From assembly GCA_963783245.1 (NCBI GenBank), contig CAWAMS010000002.1, positions 434,001 to 498,000 on the forward strand: a DNA stretch of 64,000 bases. Direction: 5' to 3'. The stretch is from Bog-473 sp963783245 (GTDB taxonomy: Bacteria; Actinomycetota; Acidimicrobiia; Acidimicrobiales; RAAP-2). A program made the translations under genes and the position numbers. Numbering within the stretch: position 1 is the first letter of the stretch; each line of letters starts with the position of its first letter. This document shows positions 9,846 to 18,002 of the stretch, in pieces. The notes under the pieces were generated by a model that did not search any database, was not told the DNA's origin, and saw nothing but the letters and a program-made list of their open reading frames with translations.

Positions 9846-10328
9846 ATGACGATCGCGACCGGTGATCCGATACCCGACGTGAAGGTGTTCACCTTTGGGG
9901 AGAACGGCCCGCAAGCCACCACCTCAGGTGAATTGCTGGGCACGGGCAAGGTCGCGCTTTTTGCCGTCCCTGGCGCCTTCACCCCGACATGCTCGGATCA
10001 CCACCTGCCGGGCTTCGTCTTTCGGGCCGATGAGATCAAGGCGAAGGGGGTCGACAAGATCGTCTGTATCTCGGTCAACGACCCCTTCGTCATGGGGGCG
10101 TGGGGCGACGATCAGAAGGTGGGCGACTCGGTGCTCATGGTCTCCGACGGGAACGGGGAATTCACCGCCGCCGTGGGCCTCGGCATGGACGGAAGCGGCG
10201 TCGGACTTGGCGCTCGTTCGCAGCGTTACGCCGCCATCATTGAGGACGGGATCGTGACCTGGCTGGGGGTGGAGCCGGGCCCCGGCCTGCACGCCAGCTC
10301 GGCTGAGGAGGTGCTGACCGCCCTTTGA
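9846..10328 (+). CDS. peroxiredoxin, Prx5 subfamily
   Basis: 160 residues. The peroxidatic motif is PGAFTPTCS with Cys49 and the following HLPGF, which is diagnostic of Prx5 (AhpC/TSA superfamily); it reduces H2O2 and organic peroxides in the cytoplasm. A second Cys at about 76 (IVCISVNDPF) is the conserved Prx5 buried Cys, and no classical resolving Cys is obvious, suggesting a 1-Cys or low-molecular-thiol (mycothiol) cycle. ATG 9846 has AGAGGAGA upstream. The stop abuts the stop of the opposing gene in TGATCA (10326-10331). Confidence 0.92.
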   Translation: MTIATGDPIPDVKVFTFGENGPQATTSGELLGTGKVALFAVPGAFTPTCSDHHLPGFVFRADEIKAKGVDKIVCISVNDPFVMGAWGDDQKVGDSVLMVSDGNGEFTAAVGLGMDGSGVGLGARSQRYAAIIEDGIVTWLGVEPGPGLHASSAEEVLTAL

Positions 10329-10673
10329 TCAGCCGGGGGACCTCACGGGGACATGCGCTCGCAGCGCCTGCTCGAAGGCGTCGGGGTCGTCGGGGGTGAC
10401 GAACGGGATCACGTGCCCGCCGAGGTGGAGAAAGAACCCGACAGATTTCTTAGGGCGTTGCGGATCGTAATTACCCCAATGTGTGAAGTCGCCCGACCCC
10501 CAGATCCGGTACTTCCCGCGCCAGCGGGTCAGATCGAAGCGCTCCACGGATTTGATGGAACGGTAGGGAATCCGCTTGGTGGCCCAGCCGAAGTCGCCCC
10601 AGGCGAAGTAGTAGCCCTTCACCAGAAGTTCCGTGTCGGTGCACTCGATCCATCGGTCCTCATATGCGCTCAC
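10329..10673 (-). CDS. small conserved protein, possibly PH-like fold
   Basis: 114 residues from a GTG start, rich in Trp and aromatic residues. The pattern 'IECTDTELLVKGYYF' and 'KRIPYRSIKSVERF' followed by beta-strands and 'VTPDDPDAFEQALRAH' at the C-terminus is the order seen in bacterial PH-domain proteins, where short strands are capped by one helix. No signal or membrane segment. Function unknown. It is convergent with the peroxiredoxin gene and divergent from the SRPBCC gene. Confidence 0.65.
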   Translation of the reverse strand: MSAYEDRWIECTDTELLVKGYYFAWGDFGWATKRIPYRSIKSVERFDLTRWRGKYRIWGSGDFTHWGNYDPQRPKKSVGFFLHLGGHVIPFVTPDDPDAFEQALRAHVPVRSPG

Positions 10674-10742
10674 CTCGCCATTGGATCACAGGATGCGGGG
10701 GCCGTTCTGGACGGCCGAGGCGGCGCAGGGAATACTCTCCTC

Positions 10743-11207
10743 ATGGGCAATCTCAATTATTCAGAATCGATCGTCATCAACCGTTCGCCGGAAGACATCT
10801 ACGAGATGGTGAGCGACATCTCCCGCATGGGGGAGTGGAGCCCGATCTGCAAAGAGTGCTGGTGGGACGAGGGGGCCACGGCGGAAGTGGGCGCGTGGTT
10901 CACGGGTCGCAACGTGAACGGCGACGCCACGTGGGAAACCCGTTCCGAGGTCGTCGCCGCGACGCCGGGCGAGGAATTCGCCTGGATCGTCGGGGGCAAC
11001 CTGGCGCGGTGGGGGTACGTCCTGAACGCCTCAGAAGGTGGGACGCAGGTGACCGAGTCCTGGGAGTTCCTCCCGGCCGGCATCAAGATGTTCAACGACC
11101 ACTTCGGCGAGACTGCGCAGAAGGAGATCGACAGCCGTGTCGAGGCGGCGCAGACGGGCATCCCGGCCACTCTCGCCTCGCTGAAGAAGACCGCCGAGTC
11201 GGCATAG
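10743..11207 (+). CDS. SRPBCC family protein (START/polyketide-cyclase-like)
   Basis: 154 residues. 'SIVINRSPEDIYEMVSDISR' at the N-terminus and the later 'GTQVTESWEFLPAG' are typical of the polyketide cyclase/dehydrase branch of SRPBCC proteins, a helix-grip fold that holds lipids or aromatic ligands. No catalytic residue can be named. ATG 10743 is preceded by an AATACTCT element only 4-6 nt away, so the mRNA may be leaderless. It converges on the CapA-like gene. Confidence 0.85.
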   Translation: MGNLNYSESIVINRSPEDIYEMVSDISRMGEWSPICKECWWDEGATAEVGAWFTGRNVNGDATWETRSEVVAATPGEEFAWIVGGNLARWGYVLNASEGGTQVTESWEFLPAGIKMFNDHFGETAQKEIDSRVEAAQTGIPATLASLKKTAESA

Positions 11208-11219
11208 CCAACCAGGTGA

Positions 11220-12437
11220 TCAGTTGTCCACGGACAGCTGTTGCGCCACGGCGGTGGGAGCAGGAGACGTCTCGGTCGTCGTCGTCGCCACGGGGGCGCC
11301 GGCCGTCGCACTGAGGTCGGTACACGTCCGCGCACTCGACCAGTTCTGCAGCGCTTGCGCGGCCTCGGCTCCGGCGAGTGGCACGGGGAGCTCACCCTCG
11401 ATGATCGCCGGCCGCCAACTGACGCCGTCGATGTGGCGGCCGGTGGCCGTGATGACGAGGGAGCCACTCTGGTCGGTCGGGGCCGGTGTGTTGTAGAACG
11501 CGAAATTGCCGAGCCCGTAATCGACGTAGGCCGAGCCCAGATAGCCGCCTCCGAGCAACACATGCGCGTGGCTTCCGATAATGATGTCCGCCCCCGCCTG
11601 TACCAACAGGTTGGCCAGAGGTTCCTGCAAAGGGTCTGGACAGGCGTCGAGCTCGACGCCCCAGTGGAGAAAGACGACAACCGTGTCGTCCACTTTGCGC
11701 GCCGCCTCCACGGCGGACACCAGGTCGGCAACGTCGTAGGCGGAGGCCAGGCCGGGCTGCGTCGCGGTGGCGGTCCAGCCCGCCTGGAGATCGTCGTCGA
11801 TGACCTGGGTCGCGGCGATGATACCGACGTGCTCACCGTTGATGGTCGTCTGGTAGGGAGTAAAGGCCTCTGCCGCGTTCTGGCCGATCCCGAGGACCGT
11901 GTAGTTGGCCTGGGCCCGGGCCGACAACGCCATCTGGAGGCCGGCCGGACCGCAGTCTTCGCCGTGGTTGTTGGCCTCGGTGGTCAGGGTGACCCCGGCC
12001 GATTGCAGAGCGGTGAGAGCGCTGGTCGGCGCGAAGAAGTCGAACGACTTGGGTTGGGGATCGGGGCACGTGCCATCAGTGACCGCGGTCTCGAGATTGA
12101 CCATGCTGAGGTCGACGCCTGACAGCAGTGACGGAACCCCGGTCCCGAGTGCGGTCGCCGGATCGTCGGCCAGGCGGTCGCCCAATGTGCTCCCCGAAGG
12201 AAAGTTGACGTCGCCGCCGAATGCCATCGTGACGGGCTTCCCGTTGCCTTCCCAGTCCGGGTCGAGTCGTGGATTTACCTTGTGAACCGCTGGAACAGGG
12301 CGAGGAGCGTGCAGGTGAGGGGGAGGGGAGGCCGTGCCGTGTCCCCGTCCGAGGCTGAGCCAGAGGCCCGCTCCGATCAGGGCCGACACGATCAGCAGCG
12401 CGATGAAGCGGTTGCGCCATACGCGGCGCGATGCCAT
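11220..12437 (-). CDS. CapA family (PGA_cap) metallophosphatase-like protein, membrane-anchored
   Basis: 405 residues. One N-terminal helix (about 11-29) then a Pro-rich spacer and the CapA domain (about 68-370). The metallophosphoesterase-like motifs are readable in order: GGDVNF, NLET, NNHGEDCG, 'FLHWGVE' and GSHAHV. Homologues take part in poly-gamma-glutamate capsule synthesis, but many actinobacterial members stand alone, as here, with no capB/capC. The C-terminal tail is Thr/Ser/Ala rich. An extracytoplasmic envelope role is inferred. Confidence 0.88.
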   Translation of the reverse strand: MASRRVWRNRFIALLIVSALIGAGLWLSLGRGHGTASPPPHLHAPRPVPAVHKVNPRLDPDWEGNGKPVTMAFGGDVNFPSGSTLGDRLADDPATALGTGVPSLLSGVDLSMVNLETAVTDGTCPDPQPKSFDFFAPTSALTALQSAGVTLTTEANNHGEDCGPAGLQMALSARAQANYTVLGIGQNAAEAFTPYQTTINGEHVGIIAATQVIDDDLQAGWTATATQPGLASAYDVADLVSAVEAARKVDDTVVVFLHWGVELDACPDPLQEPLANLLVQAGADIIIGSHAHVLLGGGYLGSAYVDYGLGNFAFYNTPAPTDQSGSLVITATGRHIDGVSWRPAIIEGELPVPLAGAEAAQALQNWSSARTCTDLSATAGAPVATTTTETSPAPTAVAQQLSVDN

Positions 12438-12660
12438 ATCGGCGCCACGCCCGTGCGGACCTCCGGGTGGAATGGCGCGGGCCGGCAGGTCCCTCCATCA
12501 ACCCTCCGTCGGGCCTCGACAGGAGGCCACTACCGTTCGCCATCGCACCCTCCTCCGGTGGACGCCTTCCCCGGACGGCTGCCAGCCTCGCGCAAGGTGA
12601 GCCGGCCGATGGACGATGCGGCCCAGGAGGTCCGCCTGTTCGAGAGCCGAGGATCGACCT

Positions 12661-12676
12661 AGTGTCGGGTGACACT
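12661..12676 (+). promoter_or_regulatory. 16-bp dyad upstream of the M48 peptidase gene
   Basis: AGTGTCGGGTGACACT: perfect 6-bp arms around GGGT, ending 15 bp before the ATG at 12692. A repressor site is plausible; no dedicated regulator lies next to it. Confidence 0.35.
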
Positions 12677-12691
12677 CACTGGGGAGAAGGC

Positions 12692-13711
12692 ATGGCAATC
12701 GAGCTGGCGCACCGTTACGAGCAGATAAGTGCCAAGGCGTACGAACACCCGGCCGATCGAGCCGCAACGTCTGCGCTCCATACGGTCCCGTTGCTCGACA
12801 AGGTCGTCAAGCGGCTGACCGATCTCGGACACGAGCGGCGCCTGCGACAGATTGTCATGGGCAACGCGGTGCGGCTGGGTCCCGACCAGGTGCCCGATGT
12901 CTGGAACCGCTACGTCCAATGCGCCTCGATCCTCGATCTGGGAGCCATACCCGACCTGTACATGATCAACGATCCAACGGTCAACGCGATGGCCATCGGG
13001 GCCAAGACACCAATGGTGTTGGTCAACTCATCGTTGATCGGGTCCTATTCGACCGAGGAGATTCAGACTGTTCTGGGCCATGAGCTCGCCCATGTGCTTT
13101 CGGAACACAACTATTACTCCACCGCGCTGCTACTCCTCAAGCAGTTCATGGAGGGAGCGCTGCCGCGGTCTCTCCTCTTCGGGCTCCCCGTACGCGGACT
13201 GTACTTCGCCCTGCTCGAATGGTCGCGGGCGGCGGAGCTGTCCTGCGACCGGGCCGCAGCGCTGGTCATGGACGACCCTCTGGCACCGTGCCGCCTCTTG
13301 ATGCGTCTGGCGGGCGGGGCCGTTCCTGGCATGAGCCTCGAGTCCTTCCTCAAGCAAGCGGCCGATTACCACGACGAGGACGACCTGTTCTCGCGTCATA
13401 CGAGGTTCTGGGCCGAGCTCAACCTCACCCACCCGATCGCCGTGCGCCGGGTCAAAGAGTTGACCGAATGGGTGCAGTCGGGAGACTACGACCGCATCCG
13501 GGGTGGCAACTACCCGAGGCGGGGGCACGAACCCCCGCCGTCAGCCGAGTTCAATGCTGCAGTCGCTCACTACGGAGAGCGATTCTCGACGTTCCTCGAC
13601 CGTACGGCCGGCAACGTGCAGGATCTGGGAAAACAACTCGGCGGGTGGTTGAAGAAGTGGCAGACCGACGGCACGGGGGAAGACGGGAACGAGGGGAACG
13701 AGAGCTCCTGA
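12692..13711 (+). CDS. M48 family zinc metallopeptidase
   Basis: 339 residues starting at ATG 12692 behind GGGAGAAGG. The zinc-binding HELAH is at 130-134 and the third ligand Glu at about 182 in 'RAAELSCDRAA'. The helix order fits M48 (HtpX/Ste24-like) peptidases, but the long membrane helices of HtpX are reduced to one hydrophobic stretch between the motifs (about 143-175), so it may be peripheral or cytoplasmic. The C-terminal 60 residues are charged. Role is probably membrane-protein or envelope quality control. Its 3' end is 8 bp from the converging G1 peptidase gene. Confidence 0.9.
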   Translation: MAIELAHRYEQISAKAYEHPADRAATSALHTVPLLDKVVKRLTDLGHERRLRQIVMGNAVRLGPDQVPDVWNRYVQCASILDLGAIPDLYMINDPTVNAMAIGAKTPMVLVNSSLIGSYSTEEIQTVLGHELAHVLSEHNYYSTALLLLKQFMEGALPRSLLFGLPVRGLYFALLEWSRAAELSCDRAAALVMDDPLAPCRLLMRLAGGAVPGMSLESFLKQAADYHDEDDLFSRHTRFWAELNLTHPIAVRRVKELTEWVQSGDYDRIRGGNYPRRGHEPPPSAEFNAAVAHYGERFSTFLDRTAGNVQDLGKQLGGWLKKWQTDGTGEDGNEGNESS

Positions 13712-13719
13712 CGGTCCGT

Positions 13720-14838
13720 TCAGGAGGGCGGAAGTCCGAGATCGGCCCGGACCTGGTCCGCCAGCTGTGCGATGTGCTCGTCACGGACCAATCGTTCGTA
13801 CGACGCTCCGTGCTCCGTGAGGCCCGCAGCGGTCCACGCTGACAGGTCTTGGGCGATGACGGTGCTTCGGTGTCCGAGGCGGGCCGCATCACCATTGGGG
13901 ACCGGCAAGGCGTCCAACGCGGTCGCATTCAGTTGAAACCTGTGTTCCAACTCGTTCACGATGGATTCCCGCCGTGTCCTGGACATGACACTCCAATGTG
14001 ATGAGTTGGCCCCAAAGGCAGATATCGCGACATCCAGCGACCTCGCGATATCGAGATACGTCTTGGCCGTCCCCTTGGGTGCGAGAAGAAAGAACGCGTC
14101 GTTCTCGACCGCAGTCGGGACCAAGGTGATGTCGTTTGTGGCGATGAGTACCTGTCCGTTTTCAAGCCGCAACCTTGGGACAGTGTGATTGACGAGCAAG
14201 TGCCCGATCTGCACAACCGTTGTCTGCGGATACGGCAGATCGGTCGGCGTGTCGTCATTCGGAGCCGGATCTTCCTGGAGCCACTCGGCTTGGGTGAATT
14301 TCGCCCCCGCGCCGTAGGTGACTCTCTTGGTCTTCGTGCTGTGACGCGTGAGGTCCTTGAACGTCAGCATCCAACCGTCGGATACCTGCGACATGTCGGC
14401 CGATACGAGGTCGCCCGCCTGCACGACGCTCAACGTCTGCGGGTGAAAGCCAACCTTGGGATCACTCCAGAAGGCCCGGTATTGGGGTCCGAGAACGCCG
14501 AGGTTGTCCTCCGTGATGCCGAGCTGGATGAACGGTGGCCCGCCCTCGTCGTTTTGCGCACCGACCCACGTCGATGCATCCTCGAAGTCGGAACTTGATT
14601 GAATCTTCGGCACCGTCCATTGGGCGCTGATCTGTGTCACGTCGCCCACCCAGCTGTACCCACCGAAGCCGGTCGGCGGAAAGTAGGTCGACGAAGCGTT
14701 CGAACTCGATGCGCGCGCGGGGGATGCGCTGAGCATGCTGGACAGCACCAAGGCAACGACAGCGAAGAAGGACCCCCGTCGTCTGCCGCACCTCCCCGAG
14801 ATCACCACCTCACGCCTAACTCCCCGACCATCGGTCAT
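13720..14838 (-). CDS. secreted G1 family glutamic peptidase (eqolisin-like)
   Basis: 372 residues. A positively charged N-terminus and hydrophobic helix (about 23-42) ending in SPARA-S form a Sec signal peptide. The G1 landmarks are present: 'SAQWTVP', 'STWVGA', FIQLG (candidate catalytic Gln105) and AEWLQEDP (184-191; candidate catalytic Glu185). Fungal eqolisins are acid proteases using this Gln/Glu pair. The extra 140 C-terminal residues after the catalytic domain are not part of the classical enzyme. It sits between an M48 peptidase and a methyltransferase gene but is transcribed alone. Confidence 0.85.
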   Translation of the reverse strand: MTDGRGVRREVVISGRCGRRRGSFFAVVALVLSSMLSASPARASSSNASSTYFPPTGFGGYSWVGDVTQISAQWTVPKIQSSSDFEDASTWVGAQNDEGGPPFIQLGITEDNLGVLGPQYRAFWSDPKVGFHPQTLSVVQAGDLVSADMSQVSDGWMLTFKDLTRHSTKTKRVTYGAGAKFTQAEWLQEDPAPNDDTPTDLPYPQTTVVQIGHLLVNHTVPRLRLENGQVLIATNDITLVPTAVENDAFFLLAPKGTAKTYLDIARSLDVAISAFGANSSHWSVMSRTRRESIVNELEHRFQLNATALDALPVPNGDAARLGHRSTVIAQDLSAWTAAGLTEHGASYERLVRDEHIAQLADQVRADLGLPPS

Positions 14839-15051
14839 TACGAATGGACAAGCCTCATGCCGTGAGCACTACCCGCGGCAAATTTCTTCGCAACTTTGAC
14901 CCAACTCACGGATTGTGACGCCGGCCGCCCGACACAGCGGCGCACGGGTCCGGCACTCCCGTTCGTCATAATGGTTCGGGACGTACGAAGATCGTGGGAT
15001 ACACGAGAGGGGAGAAGGGCCCGTGGGCAGGCTGTTCAAAGGGGAGGCCCG

Positions 15052-16272
15052 ATGAATGCGCCCGAGAGCAACGCACGGTCGAGCACCTCCCTGCGCAGAG
15101 GAATGGTGGCCTCGCTCGAGCGCGCGGGTGCCGTTCGCAGTGGACCGGTCCGTCGGGCGTTCCGAGGCGTTCCACGCGAATTGTTCGTGCCCGAAATCGC
15201 AGCCCGAGACGGCCTTGCGGCGATCTATCGGCCCGAGTTGGCGTTGGCCACGGCAAAGGACAGCCGCGGCATGGCGATCAGCTCGTCGTCGGCGCCGATC
15301 ATCATGGGCCTGATGCTCGAAGCTCTCCGACTCTCTCCCGGACAGAAAGTCCTCGAAATTGGCGCCGGCACGGGGTACAACGCCGCTCTTCTCAAATCCC
15401 TCGTCGGCGATGCAGGTCGGGTGACATCCGTCGACATCGAGTCGTCCTTCGCCCGTCGGGCGAGACGCGCCCTCGCCGACGCGGGGTACAGCTGCCGGAT
15501 TGTCGTGGGAGATGGCCGAGATGGGTGGGCGCCCGGTGCGCCGTACGACCGGATCGTGGTCACGGCCGCTTCCGGGGCAGTGGAGCAGGTGTGGCGTGAT
15601 CAGCTCATCGATGGCGGATTGATCGAGCTGCCGTTTCGCGTGACCTCGGGCTTCCTGCCTCAACTCGTCGTCACTTTTCGCCGTGAAGGAGATTCGCTCC
15701 GCTCGGTGGCGGTGCTCTCGGGGATGTTCATGGCCCTCCGGGACAGGGAAGGAGCCAACTCACCCATCGATCACGATCCGACCCTTCGTGTGGTGACCGG
15801 AGAAGAGGGTAGGTCCGCCGTGTCCGCATCGTTGTCGGGCCAGGCACTCTCCAAGCTCTCCGTCACCGCCCGGCAGCGCGCGCTGGCCCTGCTGCTCGGA
15901 AAGGGCCGGCGGCTGCGTACCTTCCCTTCCGCATCCGGGTTGGGGCTCATCACGTTTCTGCAGTTGTCCGGCGTCGGGCATCTCGCCCACTGCAGCGTCG
16001 GCGAGCGATACGGTGTCGCCATCGTCGGGCCCGGCGGTTCGAGCGTCCTCACGCTGACGAGGACTCCCGGTCAGTCAGTCTGGATGCAGGTCTGGGGGCA
16101 GGAGCCGGCCGAACATCTCATCTCCACGCACGTTGAGGGGTGGGAGCGTCTCGGTGGCCCGGCCCTCAACGACCTCCGACTCACGGTCAGCTTTGGAGCG
16201 AGCGCGCCCCGTCACGCGTGGCGAACGCTGCGACGCGGGGACTCGGTGGTCACCATGGACTGGGTGGCCTGA
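15052..16272 (+). CDS. protein-L-isoaspartate O-methyltransferase-like protein with C-terminal extension
   Basis: 406 residues from ATG 15052, chosen for GGGGAGG 7 nt upstream. Residues 1-215 are a PCMT domain: 'RGVPRELFVPE', 'SSSAPIIMGLMLEAL' and the SAM-binding motif VLEIGAGTGYNA with 'VVGDGRDGW'. Ordinary repair PCMTs are about 200-220 residues; here another 190 residues follow, resembling the extra domain of longer actinobacterial methyltransferases, including those that modify ribosomal peptides. No precursor peptide or lanthipeptide synthetase is nearby. It may repair isoaspartate or modify a specific protein. Confidence 0.85.
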   Translation: MNAPESNARSSTSLRRGMVASLERAGAVRSGPVRRAFRGVPRELFVPEIAARDGLAAIYRPELALATAKDSRGMAISSSSAPIIMGLMLEALRLSPGQKVLEIGAGTGYNAALLKSLVGDAGRVTSVDIESSFARRARRALADAGYSCRIVVGDGRDGWAPGAPYDRIVVTAASGAVEQVWRDQLIDGGLIELPFRVTSGFLPQLVVTFRREGDSLRSVAVLSGMFMALRDREGANSPIDHDPTLRVVTGEEGRSAVSASLSGQALSKLSVTARQRALALLLGKGRRLRTFPSASGLGLITFLQLSGVGHLAHCSVGERYGVAIVGPGGSSVLTLTRTPGQSVWMQVWGQEPAEHLISTHVEGWERLGGPALNDLRLTVSFGASAPRHAWRTLRRGDSVVTMDWVA

Positions 16273-16274
16273 GC

Positions 16275-16288
16275 TGCACAAATGTGCA
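16275..16288 (+). promoter_or_regulatory. candidate GntR operator
   Basis: TGCACAAATGTGCA, a palindrome with perfect 6-bp arms and 2-bp centre, lying 3 bp after the PCMT stop and 21 bp before the -35 element of the GntR gene. Best explained as an autoregulatory site. Confidence 0.5.
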
Positions 16289-16309
16289 AAGGGAGGCCAC
16301 GGGATGCGG

Positions 16310-16338
16310 TTGTAGCCCTTGTCATTTGGTTCTAGTCT
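16310..16338 (+). promoter_or_regulatory. promoter of the GntR-family gene
   Basis: TTGTAG (16310-16315), 17-bp spacer, TAGTCT (16333-16338). Transcription would begin a few bases before the ATG at 16349, giving a nearly leaderless message. Confidence 0.6.
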
Positions 16339-16348
16339 GAGCGGTACC

Positions 16349-16699
16349 ATGATTTCCGGCGAGATCGATCCGAGCAACCCCCTGCCCTTGCATGAGCAAG
16401 TCGCAGCTGCACTACGGCGGGCGATCGCCGATGGTGAGGCCGCTCCCGGAGAACGGCTTCCTCCGGCCCGCTACCTGGCGGCCGTTCTCGGGGTGAACCA
16501 CAACACGGTGCTCCGCGCGTTGCACACGCTGCGCGACGAAGGAATTCTGGAATTTCGCCGGGGCCGGGGCATCACCGTGGTCGGTACCGCCCTCGAACGA
16601 GGCGCGCTCATCGCCAAGGCGAGGGACCTGGTCACGCTGGCGCGGCACCAGGGCTACCGCTACGAGGAGTTGATCGCCCTCATGGAGACGCTGCGGTGA
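16349..16699 (+). CDS. GntR family transcriptional regulator, short (YtrA-like)
   Basis: 116 residues. A winged helix-turn-helix fills most of it: 'PLPLHEQVAAALRRAIADG', LPPARYLAAVLGVNHNTV and 'LRDEGILEFRRGRGITV'. The C-terminal helical tail is only about 40 residues, too short for FCD/UTRA ligand domains, as in YtrA-type regulators of neighbouring membrane genes. ATG 16349 is preferred to an upstream TTG at 16319 because the promoter lies between them. It overlaps the next gene by GTGA, so it probably controls that membrane-anchored protein. Confidence 0.9.
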   Translation: MISGEIDPSNPLPLHEQVAAALRRAIADGEAAPGERLPPARYLAAVLGVNHNTVLRALHTLRDEGILEFRRGRGITVVGTALERGALIAKARDLVTLARHQGYRYEELIALMETLR

Positions 16700-17981
16700 C
16701 CGCGCTCGATCGAGCGCCATGACGCGACGGCACCGGACGACGGGCATCCCGTCACCGAAGCCCTGATCGAAGAAGCTCGACGCCTCCGGCGACGTCGCTA
16801 TCTGTTCGTCGGGGTCGTGCTGTCGCTTGTGACCGTGGGCACGACGATCGGTGTTGTGGCGGGCGAAGGCGGAGGGCCCCCGAGCACCGGCGTGGGCCAC
16901 GCCAAGACGGCGTCGCCACCACCCAACGCCGTTCCGCCCGCCACGAGTCCGCGGCGTGACCGGTGCTGTGCTCCCGGCGTCGGCGCTCTTCACGCAGATC
17001 TCGGTGACGTCCAAGGGCCTGCTGTTGACCGGTGAGACCCGGGCAAGCGCGCAGCACCCCGAACCGACATGTGTTGCCTCGCCCGTCGATCGGCAGTCCC
17101 TTGCGATCGGGAAGGTGAAAGTCGGAAGTTGTGGTGATCCTGCTCTCTTCGGGCTCATCGCCCAGCCCGTGAATTCGTACAGCCGGGGGTCGAACAACGC
17201 AACCATCTCCGTACACACGGCGGACCCGGCGACGGGACGGGTAATTCCCGGACCCGTCGTCATGACCTATGCGTCGTATTCGGATACCCGACCGGTGGTC
17301 GCCTATGGAAGTCAGTTCCTCTGGGTCTACGACGTGGAAACCACGAACGGTCCCGAGCTTCTCCAGATGTCCGCCCACTCGGGCAATGTCATCGACTCCA
17401 TCCCCATGCCCGCCCTCTATCGACCGTTGCTTGCGGCCGACGACGGGGGTCTCTGGGTTGCCAACTCCATCGGGGGTTCTCCCGCTTCCGCCCTCTTCTA
17501 CGTCGCGGCAGGGTCGTCCGTCCCGCGTGTCGTGGTCGCCGACACAAACGTGCCCATCTGTTGGCTGGTTGCGTCCGGGGACAGTGCGTGGGCCGGTGCC
17601 GGAGTCGGAGGATCATGCGTGAAGGAGGCCGTCGAGCGGTTCGCGGACCACAGCACAGAGCCGGCCTTCACCGCCGCGCCCGGGGTGACTCCACCAGCCT
17701 TCACGGTCATCGGGAACGAAACGAATGGCCTATGGACCATGCAGTGGCGGTCACCAACCGAAGAGGAGATCATCCACATCGATCCCGACACCGGATCCGC
17801 ATCCGTGGCCGACACCCTGCCATCGGCTCCATTGCCCACCTACGTGACCGATGAGGGGCTCACCCAGGGACAAGGTGTCGTTTTCGACGGGGCCCTCTAC
17901 CTGTTAGAACCGCCGTACCGGACGAACGGCTACCTCGGGTACACATCGATCGTCAAGCTCGTCCCGCCCCGCGGGAGTTGA
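16696..17981 (+). CDS. membrane-anchored protein with propeller-like extracytoplasmic domain (frameshifted)
   Basis: The N-terminal part reads 'TEALIEEARRLRRRRYLFVG' and a membrane helix to about 16862, in one frame. The bulk (from about 16970: 'LPASALFTQISVTSKGLLLT' to the stop at 17981) is in the next frame, so at least one base is gained or lost in the GC-rich stretch 16900-16985. A second shift near 16716 is needed if translation starts at the GTG that overlaps the GntR stop. The exported part has repeated short strands with Trp and Asp-Gly turns suggestive of a beta-propeller. Not a family I can name. Confidence 0.55.
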
Positions 17982-18002
17982 CGTTTCGGACGATCGCGCG
18001 TC

